Shown: positions 42,369 to 49,252, counted from the first letter of the stretch. The stretch is 64,000 bases of DNA from Enterococcus termitis (GCF_001730305.1 NZ_MIJY01000007.1:1-64000); one strand, 5' to 3'. Made by a program: numbers and translations. Notes: generated by a model from the letters alone, not told the origin.

Positions 42369-42688
42369 CGATTACTCAACCACTCTTTCCCGCTAATGAT
42401 TTCTAGCTTTTCTTTTAATAACCTATCAGCACCTTTTTCTTCTAAAAGGTCTAAAAATCCGTTTTGTTCTACAACAAATTCCTCAGTGACAACTGCTGAC
42501 AACTTTCCTGATTCAACTGCAAATTTTTTAAAATACGCAACAAATACCCAGTCACTCTCTGAGACAATGGTACCTTTATCATCTTTATTCCAGTTCTCCG
42601 TTTCATCTACTTCGTCTATTTCTTTGTAAAACTCCTCTGGCGGAGTTGTTAAGTAATGGTTTAGTGCTGCTGCTTCCTTTGGTGTCAT
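42365..42688 (-). CDS. Phage early protein, unknown
   Basis: 107 residues from ATG 42688 with AAAGGCGG upstream; a TTG two codons earlier is possible. Acidic, helical (EEFYKEIDEVDETENWNKDD; FLDLLEEKGADRLLKEKLEIISG). Its 5' region overlaps a promoter on the opposite strand (42688-42717). Confidence 0.6.
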   Translation of the reverse strand: MTPKEAAALNHYLTTPPEEFYKEIDEVDETENWNKDDKGTIVSESDWVFVAYFKKFAVESGKLSAVVTEEFVVEQNGFLDLLEEKGADRLLKEKLEIISGKEWLSNR

Positions 42689-42717
42689 TGTCAAATACCG
42701 CCTTTCTGTGGTATACT
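42688..42717 (+). promoter_or_regulatory. + strand promoter opposing the early operon
   Basis: TTGTCA, 18 bp, TATACT with an extended -10 (TGGTATACT). Points away from the gene at 42688 and into a terminator 25 nt downstream. Confidence 0.55.
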
Positions 42718-42723
42718 TTTAGT

Positions 42724-42776
42724 AAGTTTATATACGTTTGAGACTAACAGGACGCCTATCCTATTGGTCTTTTTTT
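42724..42776 (+). ncRNA. Candidate 50-nt small RNA
   Basis: The promoter at 42688-42717 is followed by a hairpin (42741-42752 with 42759-42770, one wobble and one mismatch) and TTTTTT. No start codon lies between. The transcript would be about 50 nt and complementary to the 3' end of the Rha gene mRNA. Function unknown. Confidence 0.45.
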
Positions 42777-43461
42777 ATTCAAATAATTCACCTTGTCTAT
42801 TCGCTTCTTTAATCAATAATCGTAAATCTGTGTCTGGTAACCATTCATCGATGTATGCTAAAGCATCATCAAACTTTATTCTTGGTAGTTCACCGTATCT
42901 TGGTAAATGGAAATACTGTTTAAAATCTTTCCAGAAATTAGAAAACACTTTTTTTGCATGTCGTTTATATGCTGGACTATCTTTCCCACCAAGGCATTCT
43001 ACAACTTTCTTATTCGACTGTTGTTTAATTTCGAATTCTTGTTGTCCAGTGATCCGCATAGTGTCTTTTAGAACAGTGACATCTTTCTTTACTTCTTTCA
43101 TATCCTCTAATTGATAAATCATCATGTCTTCAATTGTTTGAGGAACAATAGATTTTCTTATCGTATCTTCCATATCATTGAATGCTTCTATATATTTTTG
43201 CTTGAATCCAATAGCTTTTTTTCCAGTAAATCCCATAGCTAATAGGAAGAAGCCATCACGACTGATAAAATAGATCCGTCTTGGTCTTCCATATAAATCA
43301 TCTTCATTGCCTTCTATAAACATCTGTCCAAAATTGGACACATCTTCTTGTAACGCATCGATGTCCCGCAAAACATGTTGATGCTTCTTTTCGAAACTAT
43401 CGGCTACTTGTAAACTAGTAGTTACTGCTTCTTTATTTTTCATAATTACTAATTCTTGCAT
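42775..43461 (-). CDS. Rha-type phage antirepressor/regulator
   Basis: 228 residues. N-terminal pRha domain (VTTSLQVADSFEKKHQHVLRDIDALQ; YFISRDGFFLLAMGFTGKKAIGFKQKYIEAFN) and a C-terminal ORF6C domain (YFHLPRYGELPRIKFDDALAYIDEW). Rha proteins influence phage development and lysogeny. Second in the early operon region; starts 13 bp after a small membrane-protein gene. Confidence 0.85.
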   Translation of the reverse strand: MQELVIMKNKEAVTTSLQVADSFEKKHQHVLRDIDALQEDVSNFGQMFIEGNEDDLYGRPRRIYFISRDGFFLLAMGFTGKKAIGFKQKYIEAFNDMEDTIRKSIVPQTIEDMMIYQLEDMKEVKKDVTVLKDTMRITGQQEFEIKQQSNKKVVECLGGKDSPAYKRHAKKVFSNFWKDFKQYFHLPRYGELPRIKFDDALAYIDEWLPDTDLRLLIKEANRQGELFE

Positions 43462-43474
43462 TTATATTTCTCCC

Positions 43475-43654
43475 TCAATTTATTATTTTTCTTTTTCGTC
43501 CATTAACGTTAATCATCTTAGGCAATTCAAACGTCTTATTTACCACGTACACAGCGATCATGAGTAAACCTGCCCAAATAGATAGCCATGAGACAAAAGC
43601 TAATAGGATAGCAAATGGTGTGTCTAGTAGTGCGTTAGTTAGTTTTTTTTTCAT
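43475..43654 (-). CDS. Small phage membrane protein
   Basis: 59 residues: MKKKLTNALLDTP, one long hydrophobic segment (about 13-38, AILLAFVSWLSIWAGLLMIAV) and a basic tail NGRKRKIIN. GAAAGGAAT lies upstream. Not recognised; possibly a superinfection-exclusion or lysis-control peptide. Confidence 0.6.
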   Translation of the reverse strand: MKKKLTNALLDTPFAILLAFVSWLSIWAGLLMIAVYVVNKTFELPKMINVNGRKRKIIN

Positions 43655-43681
43655 TTTTATTATTCCTTTCTAAAAATCATA

Positions 43682-43710
43682 TTGTTGTAAATGTTTCACC
43701 TTGGTATACT
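43682..43710 (+). promoter_or_regulatory. Micro-gene promoter 1
   Basis: TTGTTG, 17 bp, TATACT with TGG extension. The spacer contains TTCACCTTG, shared with promoter 2. Confidence 0.7.
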
Positions 43711-43733
43711 TATTTTGAAAGCGAGGTGAAAAA

Positions 43734-43958
43734 ATGGGACAGCGAATACGTATATCTGAACCACCATTTAACAATAAAAGATACATTCTTAATATGAATA
43801 CAGGAGTCAGTCACGATTTAGACAACTATTGCCCTAGTTGTATGATATATTCAATGAATCCTGATCATGTTTTTGCTTCTGACTACTTATATTCAGAAAT
43901 CAAAAAACATTATGCGTACAAAGAAGAATGCGATTATTGTATGACTCCCGATGGTTAG
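43734..43958 (+). CDS. Micro-gene 1: small double-CxxC zinc protein
   Basis: 74 residues on the strand opposite to the early operon, with its own promoter, GAGGTG site and terminator. CPSC and CDYC pairs (about 33-36 and 67-70) can form one zinc knuckle. Expected to be expressed independently of the lytic genes, hence possibly in the lysogen. Not recognised. Confidence 0.6.
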   Translation: MGQRIRISEPPFNNKRYILNMNTGVSHDLDNYCPSCMIYSMNPDHVFASDYLYSEIKKHYAYKEECDYCMTPDG

Positions 43959-43967
43959 TTTAGAGTT

Positions 43968-43995
43968 GGCACTTGTTACCAAGTGCCTTTTACTT
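43968..43995 (+). terminator. Terminator of micro-gene 1
   Basis: GGCACTTG TTAC CAAGTGCC followed by TTTTACTTTT. Confidence 0.75.
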
Positions 43996-44121
43996 TTCAA
44001 TGGTTCCTTTTGATTGGAACTCAATAATCACTTTCGAAACAGCTTTTAATAATTTCGATACGGTAATTTTGTTTTCAATGCAGATAATCAAAATTTTCTC
44101 TGTTAATTCATTTACTCCCAT
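43990..44121 (-). CDS. 43-residue phage peptide
   Basis: Frame MGVNELTEKILIICIENKIT...QSKGTIEK with AAAGGAG 9 nt before ATG. It is convergent with micro-gene 1 and shares its terminator. Reads as an amphipathic helical protein; not recognised. Confidence 0.55.
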   Translation of the reverse strand: MGVNELTEKILIICIENKITVSKLLKAVSKVIIEFQSKGTIEK

Positions 44122-44147
44122 GAATCTCAACTCCTTTCCAATTTATA

Positions 44148-44176
44148 TTGTTAGAAATCATTCACCTTGATATACT
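44148..44176 (+). promoter_or_regulatory. Micro-gene promoter 2
   Basis: TTGTTA, 17 bp, TATACT with TGA extension; spacer contains TTCACCTTG as in promoter 1 (about 20 of 29 positions alike). Confidence 0.7.
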
Positions 44177-44214
44177 TAATACGTTGAACTGGTCATATAG
44201 AGAGGAGTCCTTCT

Positions 44215-44424
44215 ATGCCAAAAAGAATTTCAGTTACTTCAGAAGATGACAATGGAAGAAATCAAAATTTTCATGACAATTTTAAAGGTACAAATATGAC
44301 TAGAAACCAATTCGTTAAAGAGATTAAAAACGGTAATTACGAGAATTATCACGTTAGAAACATTAATGGAGTTGATACCCCCGTATCAAACCCGGATAAA
44401 GCAAGAAACAACAACTTAGATTAG
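44215..44424 (+). CDS. Micro-gene 2: DUF3892-like small protein
   Basis: 69 residues. MPKRISVTSEDDNGR...MTRNQFVKEIKNGNYENYHV... and the final TPVSNPDKARNNNLD match the DUF3892 pattern (ends in a SNPD-x-x-x-NNLD motif). These small proteins are widespread in Firmicute genomes and phages without known function. GAGAGGAG upstream. Confidence 0.65.
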   Translation: MPKRISVTSEDDNGRNQNFHDNFKGTNMTRNQFVKEIKNGNYENYHVRNINGVDTPVSNPDKARNNNLD

Positions 44425-44556
44425 TTTTTTAAACTCGACCAGTTCAACATTTATAGAATCATGAGTTATTAGATTGTCATCATTAAGACTAGCTAGTAAG
44501 TTGCCTTCACTATCAGTTACAATGATCTCTTTTATGTCTTTATCATTGATTTTCAT
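44416..44556 (-). CDS. 46-residue phage protein
   Basis: MKINDKDIKEIIVTDSEGNL...ITHDSINVELVEFKKLI with AAAGGAG upstream. Strand-rich. Convergent overlap of 9 nt with micro-gene 2. Similar short proteins occur in lactic-acid-bacteria phages; function unknown. Confidence 0.6.
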   Translation of the reverse strand: MKINDKDIKEIIVTDSEGNLLASLNDDNLITHDSINVELVEFKKLI

Positions 44557-44579
44557 ATCGGTCGCTCCTTTCTAATTTT

Positions 44580-44588
44580 TGGTATACT
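44580..44588 (+). promoter_or_regulatory. Micro-gene promoter 3 (extended -10)
   Basis: TGGTATACT; no clear -35. It overlaps the divergent start region of the 44556 gene. Confidence 0.5.
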
Positions 44589-44638
44589 TTATCTATCAGC
44601 ACTGCAATGCTGAAATAAATTAAGGAGGTACATCTTTT

Positions 44639-44734
44639 ATGGGTAAAAATCAGCATGTAACACCTAACTCTGATGGCACATGGAATGTAAAAGGTGCTGG
44701 TAATTCTAAAGCTACTAGTATTTCAAAAGGCTAG
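44639..44734 (+). CDS. Micro-gene 3: truncated DUF2188-like peptide
   Basis: 31 residues, MGKNQHVTPNSDGTWNVKGA..., with AAGGAGG upstream. HVTPNSDG-x-W-x-VKG-x-G is the opening of DUF2188 proteins, which are normally about twice as long. It stops where the second half would begin, so it is either a half-domain peptide or truncated. Its stop overlaps the convergent gene at 44731. Confidence 0.6.
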   Translation: MGKNQHVTPNSDGTWNVKGAGNSKATSISKG

Positions 44735-45198
44735 TCATATTTAGGAATTAGCCTAATTCTGTAACCTTCGGCAGGTATTGCTTCTAATAAAGTGATCTCT
44801 GCTATTTTTAACCCCTCATTCGATTCAACTATCAAACCTGTATAGTCATTCTCGTTTAGTATTCCCACGGTTTCGTCAGTAGTTCTATTTGCTTCTCTAT
44901 TTCTCCTAACCGTTTCCCGATATTTTTCTACCGAATTAAATTCAATCACTTGCACTTCAGATTCTTGCTTTTGAGCTTTACGCATCTTATGAACATAATC
45001 TTCTGAATAAGCATAAATACCAGAACTAATTTTTGAAGAGCCTCCGGGTTCTTCTTTGATTGGTTGAAACCAGTCATCCGATACCGCTTTTACCCCGTAT
45101 GATTCGATCTCAACTCGGACATGCGGGTTTAATTCTTCTCGTAATATTTTTGCAATCGCCTCAGCGTGTTCAATAATTTCCTTGTTAATTTTATGCAT
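44731..45198 (-). CDS. Phage early protein, unknown
   Basis: 155 residues with AGGAGG before ATG. N-terminal helix (NKEIIEHAEAIAKILREEL), mid region EEPGGSSKISSGIYAYSEDY, charged helix (YRETVRRNREANR), then a strand-rich C-terminus. Not recognised. Overlaps micro-gene 3 by 4 nt. Confidence 0.6.
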   Translation of the reverse strand: MHKINKEIIEHAEAIAKILREELNPHVRVEIESYGVKAVSDDWFQPIKEEPGGSSKISSGIYAYSEDYVHKMRKAQKQESEVQVIEFNSVEKYRETVRRNREANRTTDETVGILNENDYTGLIVESNEGLKIAEITLLEAIPAEGYRIRLIPKYD

Positions 45199-45199
45199 C

Positions 45200-45340
45200 T
45201 TATCCTCCTGATTTCTGTATTATATCTACTACCCAACAGGTATACATCACCGCTAAAAATGCATACCCTTGTATCGTCTCGCCTGTAGTAAAGCAGATGA
45301 CTGATACGGTTAATAGGATTAGTATTGCTAGCAGTTTCAT
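45200..45340 (-). CDS. 46-residue phage membrane protein
   Basis: MKLLAILILLTVSVICFTTG...YAFLAVMYTCWVVDIIQKSGG: two hydrophobic segments. The start overlaps the upstream stop (ATGA) and its 3' end carries the ribosome-binding site of the next gene. Typical small early membrane protein; function unknown. Confidence 0.6.
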   Translation of the reverse strand: MKLLAILILLTVSVICFTTGETIQGYAFLAVMYTCWVVDIIQKSGG

Positions 45341-45558
45341 GCTGCACCATCGTCCTTTTTAACTTTCAAGCTGTTTGTTGCATACCAGTCTCTGAATTTG
45401 CTATATAAGTCTAAATCAATCCAAATCTCTTTAGCTGTAACTGCTTTATATCCTGCTTTATATGGAGATTTTTTAAATTCTTTCATTCGTCTCTGATAAG
45501 TAGTCTCTGAATAGTTTAAATGCTTTTTGAAATCTGCTTTTCTTAAGTCGTTTGGCAT
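45337..45558 (-). CDS. Small DNA-binding protein, possibly excisionase-like
   Basis: 73 residues. An N-terminal helix-turn-helix-like part (RKADFKKHLNYSETTYQRRMKEFKKSP) and a C-terminal segment EIWIDLDLYSKFRDWYATN resemble phage excisionase/DUF771-type small proteins. AGGAGGG upstream. Second gene after cro, a common place for xis-like proteins. Confidence 0.5.
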   Translation of the reverse strand: MPNDLRKADFKKHLNYSETTYQRRMKEFKKSPYKAGYKAVTAKEIWIDLDLYSKFRDWYATNSLKVKKDDGAA

Positions 45559-45570
45559 TTCATTTCCCTC

Positions 45571-45843
45571 CTATGCTGATTGTTTTAGTCTTTTTTTAAT
45601 TTTAAAAATAGTTTCATTTTTTTTATCATTGCATACGATTTTTTCGTATTTTTTACCTAAAAAAATAGCATCATATTCAACTTCAAAAGCCTTTAAATAC
45701 TTTGTTAACAAGGAATCTTTTATATTAGTAGAATCTTTTTCCATATTGATAATAGTACCTACTGATACATTAAACAATTCAGCTAATTCTACCTGTGTTA
45801 AACCATTCTCTGTTCTTAATTCTTTCAAACTTTTGATACTCAT
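45571..45843 (-). CDS. Cro-like XRE-family repressor
   Basis: 90 residues from ATG 45843 (GGTGGTGAG upstream); an ATG 11 codons earlier lacks a site. HTH_3 domain: LKELRTENGLTQVELAELFNVSVGTIINMEKDS. First gene of the leftward early operon and divergent from the CI-like gene, hence Cro. The sequence TACGATTTTTTCGTA, a relaxed copy of the operator, lies inside it at 45634-45648. Confidence 0.8.
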   Translation of the reverse strand: MSIKSLKELRTENGLTQVELAELFNVSVGTIINMEKDSTNIKDSLLTKYLKAFEVEYDAIFLGKKYEKIVCNDKKNETIFKIKKRLKQSA

Positions 45844-45916
45844 GTATATCTCACCACCTTTCAATATATCTCGCATAATACTTTCCTCTAATACTTTTAA
45901 GATAAAATAAATTCAA

Positions 45917-46159
45917 TACATCACTTAAATACGTTGGGTTAGTATTTAATTCACCTTTGAAGGAGGTGAAATCTATGGCTAAAACAAAAACCGGTAATAA
46001 GGGAAAAGGTAAAAAAATTGTTCCAGTTAAACCTTATACTAAAAGAGATGGTACAAAAGTACCTTCACATAGACGCTCTACACCAAATTAATTAGTACTA
46101 TCGTCAATACCATAATTTTTTACGTGATACTTACTAACCCAACGTATTTAAGTGATGTA
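45917..46159. repeat. Perfect 28-bp inverted repeat flanking a mini-gene
   Basis: Left arm 45917-45944 and right arm 46132-46159 are exact reverse complements (arms contain CACTTAAATACGTTGGGTTA). They enclose 187 bp with one 38-codon gene. Identity ends abruptly at both sides. The early promoter PR fires through both arms, so the leader RNA can form a 28-bp stem; the DNA could also invert. Confidence 0.88.
45975..46091 (+). CDS. Mini-gene inside the inverted repeat (PYTxxDGTxVxxHxR motif)
   Basis: 38 residues, GAAGGAGG 7-8 nt before ATG. Very basic start (MAKTKTGNKGKGKK) and VKPYTKRDGTKVPSHRRSTPN, the 'YTR-DGT-V-H-R' motif found at the C-terminus or as tiny stand-alone proteins in many phages and bacteria. 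Transcribed opposite to cro and antisense to its leader. Function unknown. Confidence 0.65.
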   Translation: MAKTKTGNKGKGKKIVPVKPYTKRDGTKVPSHRRSTPN

Positions 46160-46175
46160 TTTTTATATTGAAATT

Positions 46176-46204
46176 ATTATAATACGAAATTTTCGTACAG
46201 TCAA
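46176..46204 (-). promoter_or_regulatory. Early lytic promoter PR with operator
   Basis: TTGACT, 17 bp, TATAAT on the - strand. The spacer is filled by the palindrome TACGAAATTTTCGTA (46183-46197), ideally placed for repressor binding. Confidence 0.85.
46183..46197. promoter_or_regulatory. CI/Cro operator
   Basis: Perfect 15-bp palindrome TACGAAATTTTCGTA between -10 and -35 of PR. A half-site TTTCGTA lies at 46219-46226 nearer the repressor gene, and a relaxed copy inside cro. Confidence 0.7.
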
Positions 46205-46234
46205 CAAAAAAATCGTTTTTTTCGTATTTTTTTG

Positions 46235-46263
46235 TTTACACACAAAAAAAATTGAAGTATACT
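46235..46263 (+). promoter_or_regulatory. Repressor promoter
   Basis: TTTACA, 17 bp, TATACT, 26 bp before the repressor ATG. Confidence 0.7.
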
Positions 46264-46288
46264 TTAAATATAGAAGGATGTGATAACT

Positions 46289-47044
46289 ATGGATAATCAA
46301 ATGGAGATAATCGCACGTAACATAAAGAGACTCATAAAAGAAAATAATATGACTCAAAAAGAATTATCTAATAAAATAGGAATATCACCTACAACTATGA
46401 GTGATTATATGAATGGACGATCTAAGCCTTCTCATGGAGTTGTTCAAAAAATAGCTGATTTTTTTAATGTAGGTAAAAGTGATATAGATACAACCTATAA
46501 AGACTCGATTTCACCTACTAATGACATTCTACTAATCTACAACAAACTACATAAAGAACGTCAAGAGCGAGTCTATATGTTTGCTAAATATCAGCTGGAA
46601 GCTCAAAATGAAGAACTAGCTAATCCGGATATCACAGTATTAGAAGATTATAAAGAACAACGTCGTGAAAAAATACAAGATTTAGAGGATGCAGATTGGT
46701 TAGGAATTGTATCTGCTGGAAACGGTGAGTGGCTAGGAGAAGATAACTCAGAGGTTATTCAGCTACCTAAACATATTATACCTTTAGAAGCTGATTACTG
46801 TTTGACTATTAATGGTGATTCAATGGAGCCGATGTTTCATGATCAAAGCTATGTATTCCTAAAAAAAGATGTTGAACTGCATAGCGGTATGATTGGCGTA
46901 TTTATTTTAAATGGTGAAGCTTATTTAAAGCGTATCTGGTTTGAAAATGATGGTGCTCGTTTAGAATCGTTCAATCCTAAATATAAAGATATTTATGTCA
47001 CTAAAGAAGATGATTTCAAATGTGTTGGTCAAGTCGTTTTATAA
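46289..47044 (+). CDS. CI-like phage repressor with S24 peptidase domain
   Basis: 251 residues from ATG 46289 (AAGGA upstream). N-terminal HTH_3 (IKRLIKENNMTQKELSNKIGISPTTMSDYMNGRSKP) and C-terminal LexA/CI-like domain with catalytic Ser in NGDSMEPMFHD and Lys in GEAYLKRIWF. Represses PR and is inactivated by RecA-stimulated self-cleavage during SOS. First gene of the lysogeny module. Confidence 0.9.
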   Translation: MDNQMEIIARNIKRLIKENNMTQKELSNKIGISPTTMSDYMNGRSKPSHGVVQKIADFFNVGKSDIDTTYKDSISPTNDILLIYNKLHKERQERVYMFAKYQLEAQNEELANPDITVLEDYKEQRREKIQDLEDADWLGIVSAGNGEWLGEDNSEVIQLPKHIIPLEADYCLTINGDSMEPMFHDQSYVFLKKDVELHSGMIGVFILNGEAYLKRIWFENDGARLESFNPKYKDIYVTKEDDFKCVGQVVL

Positions 47045-47049
47045 AAAAA

Positions 47050-47079
47050 CTCTATCAGTAGTTACAGCTACTAATAGAG
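47050..47079 (-). terminator. Hairpin with T-run facing the repressor gene
   Basis: CTCTAT-CA-GTAG / CTAC-TA-ATAGAG stem immediately after the repressor stop. On the - strand it is followed by TTTTTTT, so it would stop antisense transcription entering cI; on the + strand it only forms a hairpin. Confidence 0.6.
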
Positions 47080-47145
47080 GACACTTCTTGTGTATTATAA
47101 ACTACACATACAGTATATATATATATCACAGGAGGTTATTTTTTC

Positions 47146-47616
47146 ATAAAAAGAACAAGTATAAAGAAAGGTATTACGCTATCATTATTGTTATCTGTAT
47201 TCGCGTTATCTGGTTGCGGTGCTATTAACTCGGTTAAGAAATTAACAGATGATAATAAAAAGGAAACGGTAGCTAGTACTAGTCAAGAAACATCAGATGA
47301 TAGTGAAGAAGAAAGTACTGGTTCAGAAGGACTAAAAGATTTCAAAAAGAAAGCTAATGAATTAAACAAAAAAATCGATGATATGGCTAAGAAAATTAAA
47401 GAGTATACAGATAACCCTGATACTTTTACGAGCGTAGAAAAGATTAATTTATCTACAGATTACCTAGATATTACCGGTGCCTTTCTGGAGCTTACTTCTG
47501 CGATAATGAAGTTAGATGCTTCAAATGCTCAAGAAGCAACAGTTCTTTTGGGTGAGATAGAAAGTAAAACAAATGATCTAGAGACAGCTTATAAAGCATT
47601 AAAAGGAGATTCTTAA
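47146..47616 (+). CDS. Prophage lipoprotein (lysogenic conversion candidate)
   Basis: Reading frame of about 156 codons: basic n-region IKRTSIKKG, hydrophobic ITLSLLLSVFA, lipobox LSGC, then an acidic Ser/Glu linker and helices (DFKKKANELNKKIDDMAKKIKEY). The only start that includes the whole signal peptide is ATA at 47146, 10 nt after GGAGG; the first standard codon, TTG 47188, would leave a stub of a signal peptide. Surface-exposed lipoproteins beside the repressor are typical lysogenic conversion genes. Confidence 0.65.
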   Translation: MKRTSIKKGITLSLLLSVFALSGCGAINSVKKLTDDNKKETVASTSQETSDDSEEESTGSEGLKDFKKKANELNKKIDDMAKKIKEYTDNPDTFTSVEKINLSTDYLDITGAFLELTSAIMKLDASNAQEATVLLGEIESKTNDLETAYKALKGDS

Positions 47617-47617
47617 A

Positions 47618-47986
47618 ATGGAAAAAACTAAACTACCTATAAATTTATATGCTGGTATTTTGGATATTATAAACGCTGTTCTTGTCGCATTATCCTGGTT
47701 AATTCTAGGAACTGCTTTTTTAGGTGAACTAGCTGGCGTTTCTGGTTCAGTTTCTATCACTTCTCTATTAGTATACGGCGTAATAGCTACGGGATTAGCT
47801 CTTCATATAGTAGGATTAATTCAATCTAGAAAAGCCGGTATTTCTATTGTAGGTCACATATTAGGTGTTATTGCAGCCGGATTATTTTTACTTACTATGT
47901 TTCTTGCGCTACCTTCGTTTATATTATTCATACTATCGGCAGTTTTTACTTTAATTCAGAAAAATGTAACTAAAAAAGAACAGTAA
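47618..47986 (+). CDS. Prophage four-helix membrane protein
   Basis: 122 residues with four hydrophobic segments (about 8-32, 44-66, 74-96, 98-115), short loops and a basic end. AAAGGAG upstream and 1 bp after the lipoprotein stop, so co-expressed with it. DUF4064-like appearance. Possibly works with the lipoprotein in superinfection immunity; not shown. Confidence 0.6.
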   Translation: MEKTKLPINLYAGILDIINAVLVALSWLILGTAFLGELAGVSGSVSITSLLVYGVIATGLALHIVGLIQSRKAGISIVGHILGVIAAGLFLLTMFLALPSFILFILSAVFTLIQKNVTKKEQ

Positions 47987-47993
47987 TAAGCAT

Positions 47994-48014
47994 AAAGCCC
48001 CTATGGGGCTTTTA
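47994..48014 (+). terminator. Terminator of the lysogeny operon
   Basis: AAAGCCCC TAT GGGGCTTT followed by TTACTTAT. Confidence 0.7.
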
Positions 48015-48037
48015 CTTATATATAAGGAGCGATAGTA

Positions 48038-49168
48038 ATGTGGATGGAAAAAGTAGGTGAAAATAAATTCAAGTACATAGAACGCTATATCGACCCGCTA
48101 ACAGAAAAAAAGAGAAAAGTTTCTGTTACACTTACTAGTGAATCACGGCAGGCGTGGAATCAAGCTACCTTAATTCTCAATAATAAAATACAAAACAAAC
48201 TTAATACAACTGAAACGCTGCCAGTGACTTTCGGTGAATTAAAAAATAACTGGGATAAAAAATATAAACCTACCGTAAAAGCTAGTTCCTACAAAACTAC
48301 ACAAGTTTATATGTCATTGATTTCTGAGTATATAGATGATGATGTACTCGTAAAAAATGTTACAAGCAATTTAATCCAGGATATGCTTGACTATTATTAT
48401 TTTGAGAAAAATCTGTCTTACAGCTATGTTAATCACTTAAAAACATTTACAGGGATGATTTTCAAATTTGCAAATAAAAGGTATGGTCTAGAATATAATC
48501 CAGCTAGTGGTGTTTCCTTAGTACGAAAACCAAGAACAAAAGAGGATATACAAAAAGAAAAAGAAGGATACTTGTCAAAAGAAGATGTCATTCTTATATC
48601 TGAAAAACAAGCGAACAACTATAAGCAAAAAAGATATGCTTTGATCACCAAGTTTTTGTTTTTAACAGGGATTAGGTACGGTGAACTAGCAGCTTTAACC
48701 GAATATGATTACACTGACGATAAAGTAACGATATCCGGAACATATGACTATGACAGCGGGACTAAAACAACAACAAAGAATACCGGATCATACAGAACTA
48801 TAGATTTACCTAAAAATGCTACAGATATTTTGGATTCACTAATAAAAGATAATAGGGAAATAAACTCTGATACAATTAACACTGATAAATATATCTTCGT
48901 TAGTAAGAATGGCAGACCGCTATCTATACAAGCCTACAACCTATCTTTAAGGACGTGTACAAAATCTGTCGGTATTGATAAGAAAGTATCATCTCACATG
49001 CTTAGACACTCCCACATCTCTTTATTAACAGAACTAGGAATACCGCTAAAAGCAATTATGGATAGAGTAGGCCATGAGGATTCAAAAACAACTCTAAAGA
49101 TTTATACTCATACGACAAAGAATATGCAGAGTCACTTGATAGATAAACTAAGTGAGATTGAAATATAA
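48038..49168 (+). CDS. int: Phage tyrosine integrase
   Basis: 376 residues. N-terminal arm-binding part (about 1-60), SAM-like core-binding domain (65-165) and catalytic domain with R213 in TGIRYGEL, Lys in KNTGSYRTI, HMLRHSHISLL (HxxR), GHEDSKTT, and Tyr in KIYTHTT. Catalyses site-specific recombination at the 17-bp core found in the 3' end of the ABC exporter gene. AAGGAG upstream; attR lies about 90 bp downstream. Confidence 0.93.
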   Translation: MWMEKVGENKFKYIERYIDPLTEKKRKVSVTLTSESRQAWNQATLILNNKIQNKLNTTETLPVTFGELKNNWDKKYKPTVKASSYKTTQVYMSLISEYIDDDVLVKNVTSNLIQDMLDYYYFEKNLSYSYVNHLKTFTGMIFKFANKRYGLEYNPASGVSLVRKPRTKEDIQKEKEGYLSKEDVILISEKQANNYKQKRYALITKFLFLTGIRYGELAALTEYDYTDDKVTISGTYDYDSGTKTTTKNTGSYRTIDLPKNATDILDSLIKDNREINSDTINTDKYIFVSKNGRPLSIQAYNLSLRTCTKSVGIDKKVSSHMLRHSHISLLTELGIPLKAIMDRVGHEDSKTTLKIYTHTTKNMQSHLIDKLSEIEI

Positions 49169-49170
49169 TT

Positions 49171-49190
49171 GCCCCTCGCATGCCCCTTTT
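49171..49190 (+). promoter_or_regulatory. Candidate integrase arm-type sites, right end
   Basis: GCCCCTCGC and GCCCCTTTT (49171-49179, 49182-49190) mirror the pair inside attL. Confidence 0.45.
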
Positions 49191-49211
49191 ATGTATTTCC
49201 AGAACAAAATA

Positions 49212-49251
49212 AATAGACCTAACCCTATATAATAAAAGGATTAGGTCTATT
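49212..49251 (-). terminator. Prophage-supplied terminator for the ABC exporter
   Basis: AATAGACCTAA/TTAGGTCTATT 11-bp stem extended by three pairs after one mismatch; T-rich on the - strand (TATTTTGTT). It lies in prophage DNA 2 bp after the exporter stop and replaces the host terminator displaced to 13878. Confidence 0.65.
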
Positions 49252-49252
49252 A

